The notes under the pieces: generated by a model
What the model was told of the DNA's origin: nothing
Database searches by the model: none
What the model saw: only the letters and a program-made list of their open reading frames with translations
NCBI RefSeq assembly: GCF_003576525.1
Contig: NZ_QWUA01000022.1
Coordinates: 1 to 60,948 of the forward strand
DNA: 60,948 nucleotides
DNA from: Rummeliibacillus sp. POC4
GTDB taxonomy: Bacteria; Bacillota; Bacilli; Bacillales_A; Planococcaceae
Reading direction: 5' to 3'
Part shown: positions 34,847 through 45,200 of the stretch, one piece after another
Layout: each line of letters begins with the position of its first letter
Position numbering within the stretch: the stretch's first letter is position 1
Position numbers and translations under genes: made by a program

Positions 34847-36436
34847 ATGGCTTCAGTAAATAATACAACAAATACATCAACAACTTCATCGTATTCTTAT
34901 TTGCAATATAAGAATAAAATTGGTGGGTTAGTATCTGGTATGGATGTTGACTCCATCATGGAAAAATTGATGAAGGCTGAAAGTGCTCAAATGGAGAAAC
35001 TTCAGCAACAAAAACAAAAATACGAATGGAAACGAGACGCTTATCGTGAAGTGAATACTGCATTAGATAGTTTCCAGAAGGGTATTTTTGATAATTATGG
35101 TTTAAAAAGCTCATGGAATGCGAAAACAGTATCAGCTTCTTCTAGTGCAGTTAGTGCAACCGCAACATCTTCAGCAAATGGTACGATTAACATCACAGAA
35201 GCGAAGATGGCAACTGCTGCTCAATCTATTATTGATTTTTCAGCATTAGGGTTTACAGCTGACACAACAATGGCGAGCTTAGGCTTAACTTCATCAGAAG
35301 GAAGTTTTTCAATTAGTGCAGTAGACGATTCTGGTAGTTTAATAGAAAAAAAAATTTCTTACAAAGCAACTGATAAAATTAGTGATGTAATGTCTAAAAT
35401 CAATGCATCAGGAGTCGGAGTCACAGCAATAGCTTCCAAAGGAAGTTTATCTTTAACAGCGAATGTAGAAGGAACAGTAATTGTGGATGGGGTAGACGTT
35501 GGCTCTATACAAATAACAAACGATACTAACGGACTGTTTGCAAAATTAGGAGTTTTAGCTGAAGGTAAAGAAGGAAACATTTTAATAAATAAGGGAACTA
35601 ATGTGACGGAAACGACTCTAGGAACAAGTGGTTATATAGTAGCAAACGGAGTCAAAATTGAAGGAACATCAAACAAATACACAGTTTCTGGATACCAACT
35701 AACGATCAACGAAAATATTCAAGCGGGTAATGCTCCTGCTAAAATCACTTCCACAACAGATACAGATAAAATTGTTGATAAGGTAAAGGAATTTGTTGAG
35801 ACATATAATGGTCTTATTAAAGATCTAAATACTCGTGTATCAGAAAAGAAAAATGTTGATTATGCACCTCTTACGGATGCTCAAAAGGCAGAGATGACAA
35901 CAGATGAGATTACAAAATGGGAGGCTAAGGCAAAAGCAGGCCTTTTAAAAGGTGATTCTACATTAAATAATGTCCTCTCTAGCATGCGTACAACATTATC
36001 AACTTACGGCAGTGATTCGAATGGTAGTAATGATATGTTATTCAAAATCGGCATTACAACTTCTAAAACATATACAGATAACGGTAAACTTGAAATTGAC
36101 GAAGATAAACTAAAAGCGGCTCTTGAAGATGATCCAGATATCGTATCACGTATTTTTACTGGCGATAGCTCTACTGGTGCTGAAGGGGTTATATCAAAAT
36201 TACGTACTACTGCTCAAAATGCGGTATCGACCATTAAAAATACAGCAGGTAGTGAAAGTTCTTCTTCTGATTTAACCTACTCATTAGGTAAAACAATCAC
36301 ATCTTTAGACGATAAAATCACTGACTGGAAAGATCGCTTAAAAGACATAGAAGAACGCTACTGGAACCAATTCTCCGCAATGGAGACAGCAATTCAAAAG
36401 GCGAATAGTCAATCTTCTATTTTTGATTCATATTAG
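34847..36436 (+). CDS. fliD: FliD, filament cap protein HAP2
   Basis: A 529-residue exported protein that caps the growing filament and inserts flagellin monomers. The N-terminus (IGGLVSGMDVDSIMEKLMKAE) and C-terminal coiled coil (KITDWKDRLKDIEERYWNQF, AIQKANSQSS) are family signatures. The middle holds flagellin_IN-like beta repeats (KISDVMSKINASGVGV at about 180-195). Operon position between flaG and fliS is standard. Confidence 0.95.
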   Translation: MASVNNTTNTSTTSSYSYLQYKNKIGGLVSGMDVDSIMEKLMKAESAQMEKLQQQKQKYEWKRDAYREVNTALDSFQKGIFDNYGLKSSWNAKTVSASSSAVSATATSSANGTINITEAKMATAAQSIIDFSALGFTADTTMASLGLTSSEGSFSISAVDDSGSLIEKKISYKATDKISDVMSKINASGVGVTAIASKGSLSLTANVEGTVIVDGVDVGSIQITNDTNGLFAKLGVLAEGKEGNILINKGTNVTETTLGTSGYIVANGVKIEGTSNKYTVSGYQLTINENIQAGNAPAKITSTTDTDKIVDKVKEFVETYNGLIKDLNTRVSEKKNVDYAPLTDAQKAEMTTDEITKWEAKAKAGLLKGDSTLNNVLSSMRTTLSTYGSDSNGSNDMLFKIGITTSKTYTDNGKLEIDEDKLKAALEDDPDIVSRIFTGDSSTGAEGVISKLRTTAQNAVSTIKNTAGSESSSSDLTYSLGKTITSLDDKITDWKDRLKDIEERYWNQFSAMETAIQKANSQSSIFDSY

Positions 36437-36473
36437 GCAATAGTTAGTTTTAAATTTAAAGGAGTTGTTTAGT

Positions 36474-36872
36474 TTGTCAGTACAAAATGCATACAATGCA
36501 TACAAACAAAATAGTGTTACGACCGCGTCCCCAGGTGAACTGACATTAATGCTTTACAATGGCTGCATCAAATTTATCCATCAAGGGAAAAAGGCGATTG
36601 AAGCCAAAGATATTCAAAATCGAAACAAATATATTCAAAAAGCACAAGCGATTATTTCAGAGTTGATGGCTACATTGAATATGGATATTGCCATTTCAAA
36701 AGAGATGTTCAATTTATATGAATATATGCACCGTCGTTTAACAGAAGCGAATATCCAAAGTGATACTGCTATTTTGGATGAGGTGGAAGGTCTTGTTATT
36801 GAATTCCGCGATACTTGGAAACAAGTCATTCAGATCAATCGTCAAAAGCAATTCTCTGGAGATCATGTGTAA
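36474..36872 (+). CDS. fliS: FliS, flagellin export chaperone
   Basis: About 132 residues, all-helical. FliS binds the flagellin C-terminus and, through flagellin, feeds the FliW-CsrA switch. Marks: NAYNAYKQNSV and SPGELTLMLYNGCIKFI at the N-terminus. TTG 36474 is favoured, since AAAGGAG lies 8 nt upstream and FliS proteins normally begin just before the NPYxAYKQN segment; an in-frame TTG at 36465 abuts the ribosome site. It overlaps fliT by one base. Confidence 0.93.
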   Translation: MSVQNAYNAYKQNSVTTASPGELTLMLYNGCIKFIHQGKKAIEAKDIQNRNKYIQKAQAIISELMATLNMDIAISKEMFNLYEYMHRRLTEANIQSDTAILDEVEGLVIEFRDTWKQVIQINRQKQFSGDHV

Positions 36873-37231
36873 TGGAGCTTGTTCAAGAATTTCTACAAGT
36901 TTCTGCTCAGTTATATAAACATTTGACGAAGCTTCCTCCTGATAAGGAGCGCGATGAGTATATTCAGAAAATTGATGAGTATTTGGACAAGCGTGGTTCA
37001 ATTATCGAACAAATTCAACAGCTAGAAGTGAATCCTCTACCGGGTCATCCTTTTGAAAAACAATTGCGTGAACTCGACAAAGGGATTCGTGAACGGCTGA
37101 AAAAGGCGAAAGCTGAAATTGTGCAAGATATGAAGAATCTACAGAAAACAAAAAAATCCGAACAGCGTTATGTAGATCCATATTCGAGTGTACGAGTGAT
37201 GGATGGTACGTATTTTGATGGGCGGAAATAA
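36872..37231 (+). CDS. fliT: FliT-like flagellar chaperone
   Basis: A 119-residue helical protein (LVQEFLQVSAQLYKHLTKLP; EKQLRELDKGIRERLKKAKAE). FliT proteins chaperone FliD. The identification rests on position directly after fliS, length and coiled-coil character, since the family is weakly conserved. The ATG overlaps the fliS stop (TAATG). It is the last gene of the flaG operon; a terminator follows. Confidence 0.85.
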   Translation: MELVQEFLQVSAQLYKHLTKLPPDKERDEYIQKIDEYLDKRGSIIEQIQQLEVNPLPGHPFEKQLRELDKGIRERLKKAKAEIVQDMKNLQKTKKSEQRYVDPYSSVRVMDGTYFDGRK

Positions 37232-37240
37232 TAGAAACTC

Positions 37241-37290
37241 AGAAAAGTTCTAGTAAAAGCGATATGTTTTTGCTAGGACTTTTCTTTTTG
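37241..37290 (+). terminator. Rho-independent terminator of the flaG-fliT operon
   Basis: Long imperfect stem AGAAAAGT(T)CTAG(T)AAAA / TTTT(TG)CTAG(G)ACTTTTCT followed by TTTT. Confidence 0.8.
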
Positions 37291-37835
37291 AGTGTATAAG
37301 GTAAGAGGTTTACAAGAAGGAATGCTATTAAATAGTTTGTATAAAGTTTATTTTATTACCATGGATAGGCCCTTTTTCTTAGTAACTATTTCTTTGTGAA
37401 TTGGGGTAAATATTTCCTTATTTTAAATCTAATAATATTTCATATTCTGTTTTTATTAAAAAACAGTGAATCATAAAAAGATAAATTTTTATTAAATGAA
37501 AGAACTTTTAATATTTTCTAATCTTATTTGTATTATAAACATTTTATGGATGTAACCTTTATAATTAAGGGAATATTAAGTTCATAGAATGTTATAGGGT
37601 ATAAATGAATATGAATATTTTAAGCGAAACATAATAAAATATTCCCATTTTTCAAAACAAAATATAGATTTGTATATGAGTTAAAATCTCAAATTTTTAA
37701 CATACATTTCTCGAAAATGCTCATAACTCCTTCAATTAATCATAATGGTAGTTTATATCTATTTTTATGTTGAATAGAGTTATTTTGTTGGGTATAGTTG
37801 ATTATGAATAAATATTTGATAGGGGGATAAAAGTA
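37291..37835. other. Intergenic, nothing recognised
   Basis: About 545 bp of very AT-rich DNA before the chemoreceptor gene. No ORF with coding character, no RNA gene and no clear sigma-D box were seen. AGGGGG lies 9 nt before the next start. Confidence 0.5.
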
Positions 37836-39521
37836 ATGAGTATTAGTAAAAAACTATATTCTGTCTTTTTTATATTAATAGCGTTTATAGCAATTGTTGC
37901 AGTTACAGGATATATACAATTAATGAATGTCAAAAATACTTATTCTGACATTTTAAATGACCGAGTAGCGAAGATTACAGAGGTAAAGGATGTACAATAT
38001 GCTTCAGCGATGCAAGGGGTATATATGCGATCTTATGTATTAGATCCGGAACAAGGAACACTAGATAATCTAAAAAAACAACAGGAAATTATTTCTACGA
38101 AAGCAGACGATCTTTCAAACAAATTTTATACAGAGAATATGAAGCAAGAACTTCAAATTATTGAGCAAAATCAAGAGAAATTTTTGGCAAGCTCACAAAG
38201 TATTATTGATATGGTGAAAAATGATAAACACGATAAAGCACTTGAAATAATTGATAGTGGAATTCGACCAGCAAATGAAGCCATTCAAATGAGTGTAGAC
38301 AAAGTTGTCGATTACCAAACGGAACAAATAAAAATAGGTCAACAAGATGCGGAAGTAAAGATACATAAAGGTATTACGTTTATGATAACTATAGCTCTAA
38401 TTGCATTGTTAGTCGCAATTGTGTGTGCATTATACATAACTAGAAATATTGCTAAACCAGTAAATGCACTGAAAGAAGCTGCTTCTACTATTGCACAAGG
38501 TGATTTAACAGAGCCTGATATCATTGTGAATTCTAAAGATGAGATTCATTCTTTAGCGGAATCGTTTAATACAATGAAGAAAAGCTTACAATCATTAATA
38601 GCTAATGTAATGTCGAATGTTGAACAAACAACAGCTGCTGCAGAAGAACTTACAGCTAGTACAGATGAAGTGGCTACAGCTTCACAAGATGTAGCGAAGC
38701 AATTGGAAATGATTACTGAAGGAGCACACTCAGCTGCTGAAACAGGAAAAGAAAGTGCAGTTGCAGTAGAAGAAACTGCAAGTAGTGTACAAATGATTGC
38801 AAGTTCTACACAAGAAGTTCATGGTGGCGCTATAGAAGCACAAACCGTTGCTAAACAAGGCCATCAAACATTACGTACTACATTTAAACAATTAAAAGTT
38901 ATCCAAGAATCATCAACAGACACAAAAGAAAAAATTCGCAAGTTAAGTCAACAATCCGAAAAAATTGGTAATATCACAAAGGTAATCACAGCAATTACAG
39001 ACCAAACAAATTTACTAGCTCTCAATGCAGCTATTGAGGCGGCACGTGCGGGTGAACATGGTAAAGGATTTGCAGTGGTGGCAGATGAAGTTCGAAAACT
39101 TGCAGAGGAGTCCAAAAAATCTGCAGAACAAATTGTTCGTTTAACAGATGTCATTCAAAAAGATACCGTTGATGTAGAAAAAGCGGTTGAATTGACTGTT
39201 TCGAATGTAAATGATGGGGTTGATTTAATACATGAAGCACAACAATCATTCAATGCAATCTTAACTTCTGTTGATACAATGGCGCAAAAAGTAGAACAAG
39301 TATCTGCTGCAACACAAGAAGTATCCGCTGCATCTGAAGAAGTTGCCGCATCCGTTCAAGAAATGTCACAATCAGCAGATATGGCAGCAAGTAGTACTGA
39401 AACAGTTGCTGCGGCAACGGAAGAACAAGCTGCGACTATTGGTGAAATCAATTCAGTTGCAAAAGCACTGACATCTAATGCTATTCAACTACAAGAGCAA
39501 GTACAACAATTTAAAGTTTAA
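37836..39521 (+). CDS. Methyl-accepting chemotaxis protein (4HB sensor, HAMP)
   Basis: A 561-residue chemoreceptor: first membrane helix (about 8-29), extracellular four-helix-bundle sensor (about 30-180), second membrane helix (about 183-203), HAMP (about 205-258) and the signalling coiled coil with [20 protein letters not shown] and [15 protein letters not shown] (about 390-430). It ends VQQFKV. The architecture equals that of the receptor at 6715, but the sensor sequences differ, so ligands probably differ. It is a single gene with its own terminator, placed directly after the flagellar cluster. Confidence 0.93.
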   Translation: MSISKKLYSVFFILIAFIAIVAVTGYIQLMNVKNTYSDILNDRVAKITEVKDVQYASAMQGVYMRSYVLDPEQGTLDNLKKQQEIISTKADDLSNKFYTENMKQELQIIEQNQEKFLASSQSIIDMVKNDKHDKALEIIDSGIRPANEAIQMSVDKVVDYQTEQIKIGQQDAEVKIHKGITFMITIALIALLVAIVCALYITRNIAKPVNALKEAASTIAQGDLTEPDIIVNSKDEIHSLAESFNTMKKSLQSLIANVMSNVEQTTAAAEELTASTDEVATASQDVAKQLEMITEGAHSAAETGKESAVAVEETASSVQMIASSTQEVHGGAIEAQTVAKQGHQTLRTTFKQLKVIQESSTDTKEKIRKLSQQSEKIGNITKVITAITDQTNLLALNAAIEAARAGEHGKGFAVVADEVRKLAEESKKSAEQIVRLTDVIQKDTVDVEKAVELTVSNVNDGVDLIHEAQQSFNAILTSVDTMAQKVEQVSAATQEVSAASEEVAASVQEMSQSADMAASSTETVAAATEEQAATIGEINSVAKALTSNAIQLQEQVQQFKV

Positions 39522-39542
39522 TAAGTTGAATGTTTCAAAATG

Positions 39543-39573
39543 GAGGGGATAATTTTATCCTCTCTTATTTTTT
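39543..39573 (+). terminator. Rho-independent terminator of the chemoreceptor gene
   Basis: GAGGGGAT / ATCCTCTC stem followed by TTATTTTTTT. Confidence 0.78.
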
Positions 39574-39738
39574 TATTTAAAAATAGATTTGCTGCGATCA
39601 AGTTCCATTCTATTAAGTTTATTTTGTAAAAGCATTTTCAATAGGTATAAAAGCGGTTCTTTCTCCATAACTTGAACTATATAAGAATTGATAAGTTTTA
39701 TTCGTTCAATATACGAAAGATTAAAGGGGAATATATAA

Positions 39739-41454
39739 ATGCAACCAACTATTCTTTATGAAAAATGGCAAGCAGCAAATCTCCCGCGCTATTTAAAACA
39801 GGCGCTTTCTTCTATGAAAAGTAATCCGGCTGAGATAAACGATTGCTTCTATCAATATCTCCAATTTGGTACTGCGGGAATGCGTGGTTTACTGGGAGCT
39901 GGGACGAATCGCCTTAATATTTTTACCATTAGACGTGTAGCATTTGGTCTAGCACAAACCATCGCTTTCCATGGAAAAGAAGCTAAGCAACGTGGGGTTG
40001 TCATATCTTACGATAATCGCCATTTTTCCAAAGAATTTGCGCTAGAAACGGTGAAAGTTCTCGGTGAATATGGGGTGAAGACTTTTATGTTTTCCGAGAT
40101 GCGACCAACACCTGAGCTATCTTTTGCCATCCGTCACTTACATGCGTATGCGGGGGTGATGATTACGGCTAGCCATAATCCGAAAGAGTATAACGGATTT
40201 AAAGTTTATGGAGAAGATGGGGCACAACTAACGCCAGATCATGTCGAGATGATTGTTCATATGATGGACAATGTCTATGATATATTTGCGATTCAAGTAG
40301 CTGATCTCGAAGAATTGAAACAAGCTGAACTTCATTCGGAAATTTTAGAGGATATCGATACAGCTTTTCAGCAAAATTTACAAACGATTTCGGAACGCTC
40401 TGATGTAAAAAAGGATTTATCCATCGTTTACACACCCCTTCATGGAATTGGGTATATCCCAGTCATGCAAGGGCTAACAAACGCAGGTTTTACAAACGTT
40501 CATGTAGTAGAACAGCAAATCATTCAAGACGGTGATTTTCCAACGGTTACATATCCAAATCCAGAAAGTCCAGTTGCATTTGAAATGGCCATTGCATTAG
40601 GTAAAGAAGTTTTAGCGGATTTACTATTAGCAACAGATCCGGATTCTGATCGATTAGGCGTTGCAGTTCGAACAAAAGATGGTTATGAGTTGTTAACAGG
40701 GAATCAGGTGGGAGCTTTAGTGACTGATTATTTAATTCAAGCAAAACTAGAAAAGAATACATTACCGTTTAATGCAGTTTTGATCAAAACAATCGTCACT
40801 TCTGAACTAGGCGCAAAAATAGCAAGTCGATACAATATCGGCACGATTAATACCTTAACAGGCTTTAAATATATCGCAGAGAAAATCCATGAATTTGAGA
40901 CAACCAACAACTATAGTTATTTGTTTGGGTATGAAGAAAGCTATGGTTATCTTGTGAAAAGTTATGTACGAGACAAAGATGCAGTCCAAATGGCTGTGCT
41001 AATTGCAGAGATTGCAGGATATGTTGCAACGAAAGGGCAGAAACTATTAGATGCCTTAGAGGAGTTGTACCAAACATACGGCTATCACCGAGAAGCACTC
41101 GTGTCAAAAGTATTCAAAGGGCAAAGTGGTCAACAACAGATAACCGCTATTATGGAAAAATTACGACGCCATTCTCCAAAAAACATTGCTGATATAAACG
41201 TAAATTGTGTAGAAGATTACTTAACAGGCAAAGCAAATTTTGCAGATGGTTATAGCGAAGACTTATACTTACCAAAAGAAAATGTCTTAAAGTTTAAATT
41301 AGAAGATGAATCTTGGATCGCCATCCGTCCATCCGGTACAGAACCAAAGTGTAAATACTATTTCGGTGTAGTAGGAGAAACTGCGGAAATTGCCGATAAA
41401 AAGTTAATTGCCATCCAACAGGCATTTGAAAAGATGAACGATGAAAGTTGTTGA
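39739..41454 (+). CDS. pgcA: Phosphoglucomutase/phosphomannomutase family alpha-phosphoglucomutase
   Basis: A 571-residue phosphohexomutase converting glucose-6-P and glucose-1-P, which feeds UDP-glucose for wall glycolipids and teichoic acid glucosylation. Motifs: the phospho-serine loop TASHNPKEYNGFKVYG (about 140-155), metal site DPDSDRLGV (about 300-308), sugar loop GYEESYGYLV (about 398-407) and phosphate-binding RPSGTEPKCKYYFGV near the C-terminus. The length matches Firmicute PgcA. GGGG lies 12 nt before the ATG. It stands alone between the chemoreceptor and the PilZ/giant protein locus, outside the order I know from B. subtilis. Confidence 0.93.
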   Translation: MQPTILYEKWQAANLPRYLKQALSSMKSNPAEINDCFYQYLQFGTAGMRGLLGAGTNRLNIFTIRRVAFGLAQTIAFHGKEAKQRGVVISYDNRHFSKEFALETVKVLGEYGVKTFMFSEMRPTPELSFAIRHLHAYAGVMITASHNPKEYNGFKVYGEDGAQLTPDHVEMIVHMMDNVYDIFAIQVADLEELKQAELHSEILEDIDTAFQQNLQTISERSDVKKDLSIVYTPLHGIGYIPVMQGLTNAGFTNVHVVEQQIIQDGDFPTVTYPNPESPVAFEMAIALGKEVLADLLLATDPDSDRLGVAVRTKDGYELLTGNQVGALVTDYLIQAKLEKNTLPFNAVLIKTIVTSELGAKIASRYNIGTINTLTGFKYIAEKIHEFETTNNYSYLFGYEESYGYLVKSYVRDKDAVQMAVLIAEIAGYVATKGQKLLDALEELYQTYGYHREALVSKVFKGQSGQQQITAIMEKLRRHSPKNIADINVNCVEDYLTGKANFADGYSEDLYLPKENVLKFKLEDESWIAIRPSGTEPKCKYYFGVVGETAEIADKKLIAIQQAFEKMNDESC

Positions 41455-41470
41455 AAAATTACTAAGCTGA

Positions 41471-41508
41471 TAAATCCACCCTGTCTGTATGGATTTTGGG
41501 TTTTTATT
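41471..41508 (+). terminator. Rho-independent terminator of pgcA
   Basis: AAATCCA / TGGATTT stem, then GGGTTTTTATTT. Moderate strength. Confidence 0.6.
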
Positions 41509-41692
41509 TACAAAAAATAGGATTAGCCATAGTATCTTTATAATATTCGGTTAACAGTTTCTTCTAAATAGTATATACTTTCAGAGGAAATAAATTTAGA
41601 GATTAATGAGTCGCAGTTTAAAGCTATGTAGAGTAAAAAATAAAAAGTCGGATACAAAAATGTAAATTTTTATGAACGCAGGTGAAGAAAAA

Positions 41693-42070
41693 GTGCAATA
41701 TAAACGTAAAGAATCATTTCGACATGTACTTGAACGAGATGTAATGGCAAAGTGTAAAATTTCTTCTGTAAACAAAGAGGAGAAAGTATTAGTAGAAACT
41801 AAACTTTGCCGTTTGGTAGACCTGAGTCCCAGTGGTGTAAGGATTGCGATACCTGACAGTTTACCGATGGACGAACATCCACTAAAAGTGAAGTTAAACT
41901 TTGTACTCTATGCGAAACCAATTTCTGTAGAAGGTATGATTAAGTGGAAAAAGTTGCAAATGGATGATTACTTATATGGTATTGATTTAGAAGCAGATGA
42001 AGCGTTGATGGAACTGATTATTTCAGAATTAAAATTACGAAGACACCAAGAAGTGAAAGAGAATATATAG
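41693..42070 (+). CDS. PilZ domain protein (c-di-GMP receptor), copy 1
   Basis: About 125 residues, a stand-alone PilZ domain. The two c-di-GMP motifs are present: the arginine motif YKRKESFRH at the N-terminus (RxxxR) and DLSPSGVRI (DxSxxG). The C-terminus (ELIISELKLRRHQEVKE) is a basic helix. GTG 41693 is preferred since AGGTGA lies 8 nt upstream; ATG 41672 has no site. A close paralogue at 47411 lies on the other side of the giant secreted protein. Both should sense c-di-GMP in the cytoplasm; the output is unknown. Confidence 0.88.
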   Translation: MQYKRKESFRHVLERDVMAKCKISSVNKEEKVLVETKLCRLVDLSPSGVRIAIPDSLPMDEHPLKVKLNFVLYAKPISVEGMIKWKKLQMDDYLYGIDLEADEALMELIISELKLRRHQEVKENI

Positions 42071-42082
42071 AACGGCTACTGT

Positions 42083-42121
42083 AGTTCTCACAGAAGAAAT
42101 GTCTTTTGTGAGAATTTTTTA
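42083..42121 (+). terminator. Rho-independent terminator of PilZ copy 1
   Basis: TTCTCACA(GA)AG / CT(TT)TGTGAGAA stem followed by TTTTTTA. It indicates the giant gene has its own promoter. 42122-42273 is the leader of the giant gene. Confidence 0.8.
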
Positions 42122-42273
42122 TTTAAATTGTTAAATTTTTATCCGAATGTAATGAATTTACTGACCCTCTAAAAAACTAATAGCTAAAGCCGATATTAAG
42201 ATTATAAAGATTTTTGTTAAAAAGCTAAGTGTAAAATTACTCTAATAATAGATCTAGGAAAGGGAGGATTCTT

Positions 42274-45200
42274 GTGCGTTTCAAATCATTCGTTTCAATG
42301 GGTGCAGCAGCTGCGTTAATCGTACCGACGCTTATAACAGCAGCAAATCCAGAGTTAGCATATGCAAAAACAGCTTCAAAGACTTCAAAAAAAATTAGTG
42401 CAAAAGCAAAGTCAGTAATTGCAAAAATCAAAGCCATCAATCCAAAAAAATCTAACTATGTAACAAAAACAAAATCAGCAGTCAACGCATATAAAAAGCT
42501 ATCTAGTAAAGATAAAAAGATGGTCTACAACTATGGAACACTAAAAAAACATTGGACTACTGTACAAAATAGAAAAGCAAAGCAAGTAATTACAAAAATC
42601 AAAGCGATTAATTCAAAAAAATCAGATTATGTCCTAAAAACAAAATCTGCCTTGAGTGCCTACAATAAACTATCTAAAACCGACAAAAAGAAAGTCACAA
42701 ACTATTCAACACTCAAAAGACATTGGAAAAACATCCAACCATACCTAAAAAAAGTCGACGCATTCAACAAAAGTGTGGCTACCTTAAACAAAACAAATTT
42801 CACAACCAAATCAGTAGCCCTAGAAAAGCAATACGACAACCTAGACAGCATCACCAAAGCAGCAGTCCCAAGCACAACACTGAAAAAACTAAGTTATTAT
42901 GCAGATGTCGTTGAAACAAAAAAAATGGTGTTTAGGACTTTGGATACAGGTTCGACTACGACTACACCAACAGCTGATTCCACAGATGGATCAGTTATTT
43001 TAAATATTATCAATGCTTACAAAAAGTTATCTGGTGCACAACAAACATTGTTAAGAGATTTGTTGGATGACAATCATGAAAACGAAGAAAAAAGACTTGA
43101 TAGATATTTAGCTTTAGAAGATGTAGTGAAAACTGCAGTTGGTATTGAAAAAAAATATGCGGCTTTAAAACCAGCTAATACTACTAAATATGCTAAGGAT
43201 TTAGTAGCTTTATATAAAGAATATAATGCTACTGCTGCTGAACCAAAAAGATATATGCCTCATAATAATGAAATTGCTAATATTGGAAATGTATATAAAC
43301 AGCAAATTGATGATGCAAAAACATTCACAGATATAATCGACAAATTAGATGCTGGAGCTATTCCTACAAATACTGTTATTGATACGATTAAAAATCTTGC
43401 ACCATATACAGTAAAGGGTATATCTGATTCTAACTCTAACAATCCAACAGTAGCGCCAGTCGATTTAGCTGATACGAAAGTTGTTGCGGCGTATAACAAA
43501 TATAAGCCAATACCAGAAATTGTAGCTCGATTTAGTCAACTGCCTTTACTAATAGATGTAACTGCAGGAAGTCTATTATCTTCTGAAGTTTCTAACATGG
43601 CAGATTTACTGGCACAATATAAAAAATTAGGCGCTAATCAAAAAACGATTGTTCAAGACTTAATCCCAACTAAAAGTGACTATCTGTCAGAAGATAAAAA
43701 TATCTCAACTGCACAAGCCATTGATAAAAGCTATGATTCAGCATTAAAAAATAAGAATAAACCATCTTATTACAATGACCTTATAAAAGCTTTCAATGCT
43801 TATGATAATGCTTTATTAGAAGTACAACGTTTTGTTGTGAATGCGGCTGCCATTAAAGGTATTCCAACTAGGGATGATTATAAAGATGCATTGGATAAAG
43901 TAAAGGATTTTAAAGATAAAGTAAATGTAATACCAAACGCTACGAATCCTGAAAATGCTATCGCTACCGCTACAGCTGCCTATAATACGGTTGCCGCAAA
44001 TCCAGCATGGTTAGCGCTTGTAGATAAAACTGTATTGAAGACGTATAACGAGTATGCAAAAGTTCCGGCTGTTTTAAAATCAGTTTCCAAAATATTAGCT
44101 ACTACACATTACAAACCAAATGATGTGTTATCTGCTATTAAAGATTATAAAAAATTAGGCGAACCGCAAAGGCAAATTGTGGATAATCTATATCCATCAT
44201 TCAGTAATCTTGTTGAAGATGAGGCAAATATTAAAGAAGCGAAAAAAATTGACGATTCCTACTTAAAACTGAAAAAATCAAGCAAAACCTACCCTAGTGA
44301 TGCTAAAAAAGTATTTACTTCTTACGATGATGCTACGGATGATGTGAAGAAATATGTGGCAAACGGAAATAAGATTTCTAAACTATTAGACACAATTACA
44401 ACTGAGCAACAACGTGTTTCTCACTTTGAAGATTTAGTAAAACTTTTAAGCAAGAAAAGTAGCGTAAAAGATGTAGAAGATGCAGTTGATTACTATACTT
44501 ATCATATTAGCCAGGATCCTAGGACAATTAGTTTAGTAGATAAAGCAATTATGAAAAAATACAACCAATACGCACCAATTTCAGATGTGGCCAAAATGTT
44601 TAGCCTTATTAATGAATCAACTGTTAATTCACCAACAGTTACACCAACTGATGCAAAATATATTCAAAAAGTGATTAAAGCGTACAATGCTTTAGGACCA
44701 GATCAACAAATGATTATGGATAATGAGAACCGAACTAAATATCCATTTCTAGAAGATGCTGAGGAAATTACAGCAGCTGAAGTCATTGATAAAGCTTTTG
44801 AAAAGATTAAACCAACGGATGATAAATATGAAATTGAAGTTCTTGATGTATTTTACAATCTTTATGATAGAGCATTGCCTATTGTAAAAAAATATGTTGC
44901 CAACAAGGCAACATTAGAAGAAGTCGGAGAGCGCTATAAACCACAGTTAGATAAAGCAAGAGAGTTTGAAACGATGGTAACAGATATGTCACATGTAAGC
45001 CAAAAAGGGAATACACCAGGTGTCTTAGACGTTAGAAAACTTGAAAAATATTACGAAGACAACATTAAATACAACATTATAAATGCAAAATATAATGTAG
45101 CACTTAAGACCTTAATTGACCCCGAAATTATGGCGGAGTATGAAAAGTATTTGCCAATTTTACAAATTCAAGATATAGCCAAGAGTATATATGTACAATA

